DNA of 64,000 bases, from positions 10,161,952 through 10,225,951 of the forward strand of contig CM026423.1 in NCBI GenBank assembly GCA_014871385.1. Direction: 5' to 3'. The position numbers and the translations under genes were made by a program. The notes beneath the pieces were generated by a model. That model was given only the letters and a program-made list of their open reading frames with translations. It had not been told where the DNA came from and made no database searches. Below, in pieces: positions 48,929-58,809 of this stretch. Origin of the DNA: Ceratodon purpureus (taxonomy: Eukaryota; Streptophyta; Bryopsida; Pseudoditrichales; Ditrichaceae). How positions within the stretch are numbered: position 1 is the first letter of the stretch; the number at the start of each line of letters is the position of its first letter.

Positions 48929-49686
48929 CGACAGTCAAGAATTTCGAAGTAGTGATTCAAGCTCTCAAGGCCCCAGATCGACCTGGAAGTATGCAGAGAA
49001 TCGTTTTTAAGATTGCCATATACCCAAAACCGCAGAGTTCACAACAACCAAACCCTAAACCATAGCCACTCAAGGAAATTGCAGGATCAAATGAATAGCA
49101 TGCAATGTACAAATGCACGACCCAAACTTGTCATAGAGAAATTGACACTTACACAACCTCTTGAGTCCACGGCAGGAGGTGTTGCAAGAACACCCTTCGA
49201 ATGCTTGCTGCTCGAATTTGTAACTGCTGCCAACGCGTATCTGCACAATCATGCTCACTGGTTTAGTTCTCACAATTTCCCTTGACTCTCTCGAATTTCA
49301 CCTGCTAATTGGGTCGTTGGTCCTGCAATACCAAAATTCTACGCACCCAACTTCGATTCACCCCATTCCCAGGTGGGGAGACCAACCTACTGTCGACCGA
49401 GCTCCATGGCTTCTTCCCGTTGTGGCAGCAAACTTCGAATCTTGAAACGGTTGACACCAATCTCCCGTCATCTCTCCTTCGAATCGGGCTTTAACTTCAA
49501 TAAATGGGAGAAGGCGTGGTTCACCAAACAAGGCAGCCACCTCGGCGCCACTAGGCACACCGACCCGCCCCGCAACCCCTTCCCGAGACCATTAAGTTGC
49601 CCTATTAACTCTGCGGGCACCGATCCTGGCACCCGCTGCCAGCGATAGTGCCGCATTTGGGCAGGGAGTTCACCTAGAAAGGGCAG
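48929..49686. other. Right sub-terminal region / transposase promoter
   Basis: Non-coding, between the transposase start and the right repeat. It carries further variants of the element motif (near 49225 and 49635). Short ORFs here are not supported. Confidence 0.5.
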
Positions 49687-49726
49687 GCTTACACGGCCTT
49701 TTGGAGACCCCAAATTACACCTAATG
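49687..49726 (-). repeat. Right 40-bp terminal inverted repeat
   Basis: Identical to the reverse complement of 38279-38318. Confidence 0.95.
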
Positions 49727-49740
49727 ATGGAAGTATCATG

Positions 49741-50093
49741 CACCTAAAAAAATTAAAAAATAAACTGAATTCAATTTGTAATATCCTGTCCCTGTGGCGT
49801 AGCCGCAGTAGTTCCCTACGCCGGAACGGCGTCTTAGGGTTGATGACTCCTTTGTCGAATATTCTTCATCCTCTTTGGGTTTATAACATGTTTTGGGTTT
49901 TAGGTTTAGGGTTTAGGGTTTAGTTCCCAAAATACTAACCAAAACATGTCATAAACCCAAAGAAGATGGAGAATATTCGACAAAGGAGTCATCAACCCTA
50001 AGACGCCGTTCCGGCGTAGGGAACTATTGCGGCTACGCCGCAGGGACAGGATAGTACAATTGAATTCAGTTTATTTTTTTATTTTCTTAGGTG
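49741..50093. mobile_element. Foldback (palindromic) MITE with telomere-like centre
   Basis: 353 bp. The left arm from 49741 (CACCTAA...) is an inverted copy of the right arm ending at 50093 (...TTAGGTG), with about 160-bp arms at high identity. The arms contain CCTGTCCCTGYGGCGTAGCCGC and CCTACGCCGGAACGGCG. The loop holds TTTAGGG units (49900-49921). No coding capacity. It would form a long hairpin as RNA or single-stranded DNA. Confidence 0.85.
49900..49921 (+). repeat. Interstitial telomere-like TTTAGGG units
   Basis: Three near-tandem (T)TTAGG(G)T-type units matching the plant telomere repeat, at the apex of the foldback element. Confidence 0.7.
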
Positions 50094-50305
50094 CTTGGGA
50101 ACGTGGGGAACATTGGGGAACGGCAAGGGCTAACAAAGGGGGCGAGATGGGGATCTCCTCAGCCCGACAGGGAGGGGCGGGGAGGGAAGGGCCAGGGCGG
50201 GCCGTGGAAGGGCGAGGGTCGGGGTGGAGCGGGGGAGGCTGCGGGCAGGGCGAGGGCGGGGCAGCCTCCGCGCTCCCCCGTTTCTGCCCCGCCCTTAGTG
50301 GCGAG
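50094..50305. repeat. Right GC-rich arm of the outer element
   Basis: G-rich on the plus strand and inverted relative to 37952-38130. It ends CCGCCCTTAGTGGCGAG. Confidence 0.7.
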
Positions 50306-50328
50306 TGAGTGAGTGAGTGAGTGAGTGC
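50301..50328 (+). repeat. GAGT tetranucleotide microsatellite
   Basis: Tandem GAGT units immediately outside the right arm of the nested complex. Confidence 0.85.
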
Positions 50329-52780
50329 TGCATGTGCCTTCATCTCCTCGGCCCTCGACCCTCGCGCGATAAACCTCGCCCTCCTCTTCTCCACGAGGGC
50401 CCCACTTCCCAGGTCTTTGATTTTATTCTTGATTTCTATTATATTAAATTTTAATACTATTTATTTATGACTTATCTAAAATTACTTGTTTGGGTCTCAT
50501 GGACTAATTTGGGGTATTTAAAACATTTAAAGTTACAGAAAAAAGAGGCTACAAGCTTTTTTAAATTAGAAATGTATATATAGGCATCAAGGATGAAGGA
50601 GGTCCTTAATTTTTGAGACAAGGGTGGGCTTTGTTAGAAGGGGAGTTCATCCCTCGATGTTGTGCCCATGACCACAACAAATAATGTAGTCATTACCTTG
50701 TGCTTGTGTTGAATCATTGAGGGCTCATTTTACATTGGAACTGAGAGGGTTTTTAAAATGCAAGGGTGAATAGATATCTAAGGCAATTCACTGAAGCCCT
50801 CGACTAAACACTTTTCTTCAATTCAACTTCTACCACTACCAAGTCTTTAAAGTTAAGGCCAACCTTCATTTTGAGCTTCAAAATTAGCCTAACCTTTTAG
50901 AAATGAAGATATTCAATAGTAAAAACACCTCAAAAGAAGATAGTGTGATACTCCCTACAACTAACTTGACTTTGTTCTATTCATGAGCAATAGATGAAAG
51001 CCAAACCTATTTACTAGCTAGGATTCAAAATGTCAACAAGTTGGGTGCTCAGGCTTAAAAGAATGGAGGTAGAAAACATATCACTGCATTAATCAAGTTA
51101 CTTATGGATTGAAGAAAGAGCTCGCTATGGCAAAAATGTAAAAAGGCTTTTCAACAATGGATATTTAGTCATCAAACTTTGTGGCCATGGATTCCTTTAT
51201 AGCACCAAGCTTTTTTTTTCAATGCTTTTTGAAACAAGCAATAAGAAACGATATAAGTTATATGCATCATTATATGATTTTAAGGAGCAAATGGTTGTGG
51301 TAAAGAAGAATGCGTGTATGAGATAGAGTAAAGGGGGATACAATAACATTTTATAATTTTGTAGTCAATAGAACATTGATAGAAGATTTGATCCATTTGT
51401 AGTGTCTTACCTCCAATGTGAAATCATGCGCACAAGCTTAAAACTTGTTTGCACTGCCACAAATGGTGTGCCTTTCAAAGAGAATTAGGTGCACATGGAG
51501 CCCCTCATAGATTACTTGAAATCCGTCATTATGGCATTTGAAGAATATATTTTGGTAATTGAAACGAAGGCAATAAGAAATGTAGGCGTTGCAAGAGAAT
51601 GCGAGGAGTGCAAAACATTGGTAAATAGAAGAGGAAAATGTAGCATAAGATAGAGAAGGCGAGAAATATAGAAGCTTAACAAAATTTCACACATGATTCA
51701 TGCAGACATGAAAAAAAGCCTAGAGAGATTATCAATGAGAGCAAAAGGAAGCTAATAAGGGCACATTGTGAATGTAGCTTGTATTTTACATTCAAGTTGC
51801 CTGAAGGAAGAACTACAAATCATAAGCCTTGGGAGCAATGAGGTCTTAGTAGAGAAGCATTGATGAGTAGTGTTATTGGCAAAGTAGCATGTGGTCATCT
51901 AGTCTTTCCATGCGGCATTAAAAATTTTAGATGCTCGTGTGGCATTAACAATTTGAGGTGTCTAATATGCACCATTAACAATATTTGGTGCCCACACAAT
52001 GCACATTGACTCTTTTTGGAAATGGTTTATTGTATTTAGCGTAAAGTATGAATGCTAAAGGAGTTTGTTGGTCACTAATACTATTCTACCTTCATTTCTA
52101 ATGTTAATATTTCTTTCACTTGGATTATTAAATCATGTCTTGTTAATTCTCACAAAAGCATTGTACTTTAACATGAACTATATTTGAACATTAAAGAACA
52201 AAGAAGACTTCTATTATCACCCTATTTTGCCTACTCCTTTCACAAGTGTAAAATAACATTGGTTTTATACTTGATAATATTCTTTAAAATGCATACTTAT
52301 GACTCAAACTCTTTTGTGAGTGAGATTTTTTTTCACTCCTTGCTCATCTAGAAAAATTAATTTCATGCTTCCTTGCCCAGTGTAATCAGCCAGAATCCTC
52401 TAAGCTCACGCTTCTACCGAGATACAGCAAAGATTGATATCCGAAGGGGGAGTATTCAGATCTCCTAATACAAATGTGGATACTAAAGATTATAGGCACT
52501 CAGAAAAGCAAGCAACATTCAGCCACAAATGCACTGTCGAGGTAGGGAATTGCGCTTAAATTGCAAGTGCAAGCATGAAAGCAGTGTTTGGTTCTATGTA
52601 AATTGAGATGGTTCTCCTGCCTACAACCGTCTACGGAATCAGCGCTAGGGTGCATAACCCCCAACGTTGGAGTGCCTGCTAAAACCTAAGCCACTCCGCT
52701 AGCTCAACATCAAGAAAAAAATGAAGAAGAATTGAAAGTCAATGCACAAACTGGAAGGCAACTCGTAATCACGAAAGGGC
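50329..52780. other. AT-rich spacer, no gene supported
   Basis: About 2.4 kb with no convincing ORF. Probably decayed repetitive DNA; no termini were identified. The last few hundred bases may be 3'UTR of the minus-strand DUF1218 gene. Confidence 0.45.
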
Positions 52781-54026
52781 TTAGACCCCGTGCAATGCTA
52801 CTGCTGCAGGAGCAGTTGGTTGTCCAAGTTCGATGCCCGTCTGTGGCTTCAGATGGTCTGCCCAGTTCATGTCCATGCGAGAGACCGCCAAGTAGTACGT
52901 CGCCCCTGAAACGGTGCCCAACAGTGATACCAATGCCCCTCCCGCGAACACCCCTGCATTGATGGCGTAGCCACACGAGGCCGATGTTGCCCCTGGCAGA
53001 GCCTTTGCATTCACTCTGGCATGGTGATTGCTGCTCACTCCTGCTCCATAGAAGAAGAAAATCACAGCTACCACACAGGAAGCCCTGCATCATCAACCAT
53101 AGGTCAGTTTCACAAGCTCGATTACTGTATTTAATCTTTCTCCATAGGATCCTCTTATTTTCTGTTATCAGAACATTAAGAAACACCTTAGAGTTGAGAT
53201 GAAGGGGATGGATTATGTTTTCAATAAATTCAAAGGCATGGGTTACTTGTAAAGGTCGAGTTTTATGTTAAGATTTTTTGGTGGTGTTCTCAACTTTTTC
53301 TCAAGACTGAAAGACTTACACCTTGGGACTGAGAAGAAGGGAAATGATACCGTCCTAGCTCATTGTCGAAAACTCGACGAGAATTGATTTCAGAATGAGT
53401 TAGTTAAGACATACCAAGAAAGGATGAGGCTCTTGAGTGCAAGTGGAGCTGGGCCTGTGAACTTGTTGATCTTGCGGTTGCAGCAGAGACAGCCTCCAGC
53501 AACAGTGAAGCCCACTTGCGAAAGCAGGAGAAGCAAACCTGCCATGATAGATAGGGAGACGGTTTGGCTCGGTGGAATGTAGCACCGATTCTCACTGTCT
53601 ACCCACACCAGTTTGTCCGCCTGCACAAAACCGATTCACCTCACAAAAGTTATCACCATTAACTCTCATGACCATGCCAAAAAGATCACTTGCACCACTC
53701 CAAGAAATCCCTGAGACATGACTAACCTTTCACAATCAATTCCTTTTAATATTTAATTTCCACAAGGAAGCGAATTGGAAATTAGACACACACAAATTCG
53801 ATTAGCTTGCATGTCTTGCGTCAATGTCCCAAGATGACAGTGTTTACGAGGTTTTGATTTGGAGCCAACGAAATGCAGATATTCAGAAGTGTAGGTAACT
53901 GCTGCAGCTCACCGTGTTTCGCTTGCGCTCTGCCGAGAAGCCCATAACAGCCGCCAGAACGCCAACCATGGTCCCAACAGCCGCAATGATGGTTACTTTG
54001 AGAGGGTAGATGGTCCCTAATGCCAT
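52781..54026 (-). CDS. DUF1218 family membrane protein
   Basis: Three exons join in frame: 54026-53913, 53620-53415 and 53084-52781, giving 207 residues. Exon 1 reads MALGTIYPLKVTIIAAVGTMVGVLAAVMGFSAERKRN. Exon 2 holds the cysteine-bearing loop SENRCYIPPSQTVSLSIMAG, a membrane helix and GGCLCCNRKI. Exon 3 has FFYGAGVSSNHHARVN and a fourth helix with GVFAGGALVSLLGTVSGATYYL. Four membrane segments and the CxY/CCN pattern fit the plant DUF1218 family; some Arabidopsis members (MWL-1/2) modify cell-wall lignin. The function of this copy is unknown. The C-terminus (QTGIELGQPTAPAA) is hydrophilic. Confidence 0.85.
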
Positions 54027-55326
54027 GTCAATGTCTTCTAGCACCACCAGATTTGCTCTTCACAAATGCAAACTTGTTCTCGATGCTGCTGCGGCTGCTG
54101 CGTCCTCAGTGGCAGTTAACTGCTGACAATATATTGCTTGTCACAACAACTTCGGCAGCATGTCAAGCTTGCCAAGCAAGTAAACACAAAAGAAAACTGC
54201 AACCATGAAGGCTACGAGCTTTAAACAGCAGAGACACATTCCAAGCTGGTTGAACTCAAAATTGAGAGGAAAGCTTAATAAGAGTCTAACGTTCTTGTCA
54301 TGCGATTCTGCAGCAAATGTAGCTCATGATCATCACAACATTACATCTCAACAGAACACAGCATAGCACAAGGATACCCACTTCCAAGCAACTGGGAGAA
54401 TACAGAAGATGGGAAGCTTACAGTGATGGAATGGAGAAGAAGGGAGCGCTGGCTCTGTTCATAGGTCGGGGATCTTGATCAAGAATATATGATTCATGGT
54501 AATAGGATAACTGCCAGGTCACCATCAGGTGTAACAGATTGCCCGATGCCATCATTTTCCAGTTTGTAGCCCAAAAACTGTTCCTAAAGCGTAATCATAT
54601 GGTCTGGGTGAGTGTAACTTGGAGTAGCAGTGTAGCAATGTGGATGAGAATTGGCACTTACTCAAAACACTCGGAGACAGAAAGTTTATTTCAAAAGTAT
54701 ATTCATAAGGGCTTGACTAATTATTACCACGGCGTTTTTAACACTCTACAAATTAACATAACAACATTCGAAGTAACAACAATTTCGGTGCCCACGAGTT
54801 CTTCCTTGGCTTTCTTACTTGAATAGGTAGTGACTTCAAAGACTCAGTAACAGTTGATGCAATTCTATTATAAACACAAATAATTGGCCCCGATCACTGG
54901 TTGATCTGCGATTCGGCAGGGATTGCAGCCAACTCTGAATAGGTATTCTTGGAATAAGCGTTGACATGAGGAAACCGCTCTCAGCAGGAAGTGCGGCAGT
55001 CTAGTCCAGTATAAACCACTTCCACAATCAGATACAACGGTATGGCAATCATAGATGTGATGTAAGTAATATAAAATAGTATCTTCTTTAAATATAGCTT
55101 TGCATAAATTAATGGAGATCTGCTGCAAAGCATCTGCATAACCAAGATTCTGGAATCTGCTCGTGCGAACCAATCTATATTGTAGGATGTTCTACTTAGA
55201 TGGAGTTGGTACAGCAGCAGGTAAACAGTGAAGTGTAACTATAAGAATGAACATCAAGCTTGTTGAGACGGTGATCGAATTGGTAGACAGGGAGGCCTCA
55301 AACTCTCTTCACAACCCGATCATACA
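54027..55326. other. Spacer between two minus-strand genes
   Basis: Upstream region of the DUF1218 gene and 3' region of the carbonic anhydrase gene. No ORF with recognisable content. Confidence 0.45.
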
Positions 55327-57357
55327 CTATGCATGGACGGGAACTTCTTCATGCTCGATTTCCCAACTTGTCAACTGCCCTTCAACAAAATCATAATGCA
55401 TACCATAAATGTGCAATTTCCCAGCCTTGACACGTTCTTCAATGAAAGGAAAGGTCAGCAAATTGGCCAATGACACGTTCACCGCTTCCTGTATCAAAGT
55501 AGAATTTATTAAAAACTGGAAGATCCCAAATCTGCATTACATCAAACCTGGTAGCATTTCTAAAATTCTTAAGAGGAATCTCGATGTCGGAGACGCCTTC
55601 TAGTTAGGCATTAGATCTTTATTTCATCCTAGATATAAACCGTACACAACATGATTATATAAAACTACTTAGAAAGATTCATACCTGTTCGCAAAACGTG
55701 CATTGTTCATGGAATGGCTTCCCAGACATCAAAGATAGTGTCTTCTTTTTGGCAGGGAGTCCGATCCTAACCCAACTTCCTACGAAGTCCCTGCAAGATT
55801 AAGAGAATATAAGAGCAAAATCATAAGCAAACTATTTAACTGAAATTTATGAGTCCGATTACAAGCACAAAATCGTAAAGGAGCGACGATATATACCCAG
55901 AATAGACATCTCGTGTCATTAGCGCTCTTATACCTCCACAATTGCTATGTCCCATCACCACAATACGATCCACCTGCACACAATGAACAAGACCTCAGCA
56001 CAGTGTATCTGAAACCCTTCCAGTACGAAAACATGCCAGTGAACAAGGATGAGATTCGTATCACTCGGTAACACAATATTCTACCGAGGTCGATATACTC
56101 AACCAATGACAATTGACGATTCATAGGAATTTCCTTCTGACGCACCTGAAGAACAGTTACAGCGAACTCAATAGCAGCGCTTGTACCATGGTGCTCCCCC
56201 TGGACATATAGTTCCGATATGCCATCAGTTAAAAACGCAAATCCCTAAAGACCTAATAGTCCACATTTCAGGTACAAAATTCAACGCTTACTGAGACATA
56301 CAAATTTAACTCTTTTCGAAACAATCTTGTTATACAACCAAGAGGCAGGATGAAGCCATCGTAGTGTCCACATACCGATCCCTCGCAGGGGGGAACCAGA
56401 TTGGCAACATTCCGCACTATGAAAGCCTCGCCAGCCTCCAGACCGTGAAGCATTGTGGGGCACACCCGAGAGTCTGCGCATGTGATCATCATCACCTACA
56501 CATACAAAAGCAAGCGATCTACACGTATCAGAACGGCAAATATTTACACATGCACGGACTCCACAGAATAAAATAACATGAGGACGGCAAAGAAATCATA
56601 CGAAATCCGTCTGTGAAAACACCATTTCAACCGCTGATGGGAGTACCTTCGGTTCTTGCCCCTCCGCGAGCTTGGCATAGAGATCCGGCTTCTGGCTGCG
56701 CGAAAGAATCATTAACTCAGTACTCAACCATCAAATTGATTGCACCACTGAATTGTAGTAAGACCATAGGCTTGGATAAGCAGAAAACGCTTCTACAATT
56801 GCAAGCACAGAGGATTACACAAATGCTTTGAGAAGGACTTAGATAAATTCTGTCGCCTAAATTAAAATGAAGGTCGACAGGATTTTTGGAACACACAGGG
56901 GCACATCAAAACACTTAGAATAAACAACAGTGGCCTAGACTATGAAGTAAGAAACAACGCACTTATACTCAGTTTTCTTAAAATTCTTGAAGCCATTCTT
57001 CAGCTTCTCAATGACATCGCCCGTATTCTCAACCGCCGTGTGCTCGTCCACAATCTCATGGTGCCGCAGCACATATCCCGACTTCAGCAATCCACCCAAT
57101 CCCCGCAGCAACGCAGCTCTAGTGGTCACAGATCGAGCGTCTCGCCCTCCCTTCACCTCCTCATTCCCACCAACATGCCGCCATGTCAAACCCCCGGATT
57201 CACGAGTACGCAGATGCCGAGCTGAGCTACTCACCCTAAACGGCTCCACTCTGGGCGCCACTCGTACCCTCTCCCTCACCACGGGATCCTCAACCCCGAA
57301 CCCGGGAGTGAAAGCACTCTTCCCCAACACGCCGTAGCTTCGCTGCAACGCCTCCAT
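55327..57357 (-). CDS. Beta-carbonic anhydrase with N-terminal extension
   Basis: Interconverts CO2 and bicarbonate with a zinc ion. Seven exons join in frame: 57357-56963, 56695-56647, 56495-56376, 56199-56146, 55973-55897, 55790-55685, 55488-55327 (TAG), giving 320 residues. Zinc ligands are in ITCADSRVCP (Cys of CxDSR) and VMGHSNCGG (His and Cys). Other family text: GEAFIVRNVANLVPP, SAAIEFAV, LTFPFIEERVKAGKLHIYGMHYDF. The first about 100 residues are basic and Ser/Arg-rich with no acid cluster, like a chloroplast or mitochondrial transit peptide. A longer upstream reading (to 57459) lacks ATG, so 57357 was chosen. The intron positions interrupt conserved blocks, as in plant beta-CA genes. 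Confidence 0.93.
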
Positions 57358-57591
57358 CGCCACTGAGCACCCCAACTGCCACACACTCTCTGTCCGTCTC
57401 CGAGTAACTGGGTTTCCATATAACAGAAACCCAAACCCACTGGGAAACCTCAGCTCCACACCCCTCTAATACCTCCCCTCCACCTCAGTACCCCAAAAAC
57501 CTCCTACTCATCATCATCACAACACAAATCCCAATCACCCTCCATCACTCCCACCTCCAACCACCACATAACCAAGGAAAAAAAAAACAAC

Positions 57592-57617
57592 AAACAAACA
57601 AACAAACAAACAAACAC
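57592..57617 (+). repeat. CAAA tetranucleotide microsatellite
   Basis: Six tandem CAAA units after a poly-A run. Confidence 0.85.
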
Positions 57618-58590
57618 CTAACCCACAGTAAACAAAACTAACACCTTGATGGAAAAACGACTAAAAAATGGGCAAAACTCTCCCTCCCTCCCTGAGATTC
57701 TCAAAGCCAAGCCAAGCCGGCGATGGAAACGAGAAGGAATGTGAAGTTGGAATGTAGAGGCGGAGCCTCCAAGGCAACTCAACTCCTAGGACACTCGTAC
57801 TACAGAGCTCTCAAACTAACTACAACAGGGAGAGATGCTACTCTTGAGGCCACACTGCCAGTGGGGCCCTACTGTCAGCTCCCGAAGCCCCTGGATGCCG
57901 AGTCCCGACCCCGCGATGGCCTTTTCCACGGCGAAAGCGTACTACTATGTGTGCAACTTGTGTAAGTTATGTGATGCTCGATCTCAGCAACGGCAGTACT
58001 GGACTCGATCTCCGAAGGTTTGCTCACTCAATCTGGGCTGTACTGTACTGTGGTGATGATCTCCAAGTAGAATTCGCAGGACTGGAGTCTATCACCTCAT
58101 GACATGGTGCGATCAGGGGATTGAGGCTGCATTATATTCAGCTGATATATGCGTGAGCTTGTCCGGTTGTTCACGCTGCTGACGAGCTTGGATAGGAAAC
58201 TGCGTTGGCGCTGCGTTGGACGTCCTTGGTGAGGGGGATGTTCGTATGGGTGGATTTGTATTCAGTGTGTTCTAGATTTCAGTTTTTGACTCGGGGAGGG
58301 GGATGTTTGAGGAGAGATGATTTGTGGATTGATCTGACGGATATCAATAGCTGTGATCCATTTCCGACGGTCGGATACGGGGGGAGAGAGAGTTCTTGGC
58401 ATGATGTACTGTACATATTTCATAAAATATAGCTTCTTTGATTTTTCCGGATTTCAAGGATAATTTTAATTTTTTTTATTGATATGGTCAAATTCCAAAA
58501 CAAATTAATGAATTTTTTTTTATATAGAGTTTCAAGCTCAGAATTTGATATTTGCCAAAATAAACTTTTTAACTAATCGTTTAAATATTA

Positions 58591-58809
58591 CTCCCTCCAT
58601 CTTACTAAAAGACCATTGTTTGCTAGTAATATCATATTTAAGGGCAATTCCAAATTTAGAAACAAAGTTGCCAAATTTTATAAAAATAAGTGGCCAAGTT
58701 TAAAAATAAGTTGCCAAAATAAAAATAAGTGGCCAAATTTAGAAACAAGGATCTTATTTAGAGACAGATTTTTTGAGCAAAAAACGGTCTTTTAGTGAGA
58801 CGGAGGAAG
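58591..58809. mobile_element. Stowaway-type MITE (Tc1/mariner derived)
   Basis: 219 bp, flanked by TA. The ends are inverted repeats starting CTCCCTCC at the left and, inverted, CTTCCTCC at the right, with ACTAAAAGACC shared further in. This is the canonical plant Stowaway terminus. The interior has short tandem AAAATAAGTKGCCAA units and no ORF. Confidence 0.92.

Larger units (their letters stand above)
38279..49726. mobile_element. 11.4-kb DNA transposon with perfect 40-bp terminal inverted repeats
   Basis: Bases 38279-38318 (CATTAGGTGTAATTTGGGG...) are repeated exactly as the reverse complement at 49687-49726. Between them lie a spliced DDE-type transposase gene (45770-48928, -), a RING-like protein gene (41103-43013, -) and an orphan gene (39220-40458, +). 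The internal motif TTGCTGCCAGCAA recurs many times. I could not identify a target duplication next to the repeats (left flank TTTCATGTA, right flank ATGGAAGTA). All three long ORFs are uninterrupted, which argues for a recent or constrained element. I cannot assign a named superfamily. Confidence 0.85.
37952..50305. mobile_element. Nested transposon complex bounded by GC-rich inverted arms
   Basis: The 37952 end reads CTCGCCACTAAGGGCGGGG inward. The same sequence, inverted, ends at 50305. Similarity extends for about 70 bp (through the GGGGGAGCGCGG word and on to CTCGCCCTGCCCGCA) and then decays. The arms share their end with the MITE at 28909, so an older GC-ended element appears to have been split by later insertions (38279-49726 and 49741-50093). 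No clean outer target duplication is visible; the right flank is a GAGT microsatellite that may have erased it. Confidence 0.65.

Noticed and set aside
37952..50305. Reading the entire 12.35 kb as one giant-virus or Maverick-type insertion
   Set aside because: No polymerase B, capsid, ATPase or protease gene is present; the genes are transposase-like and accessory only.
52635..52705. tRNA-like GAGTGGCTTAGGTTTTAGCAGG pattern (minus strand)
   Set aside because: No B box and no cloverleaf could be drawn.
55265..55320. GAATTGGTAGACAG, like a tRNA-Leu D-arm
   Set aside because: The rest of the cloverleaf is missing, and the sequence lies in the 3' end of the carbonic anhydrase gene.
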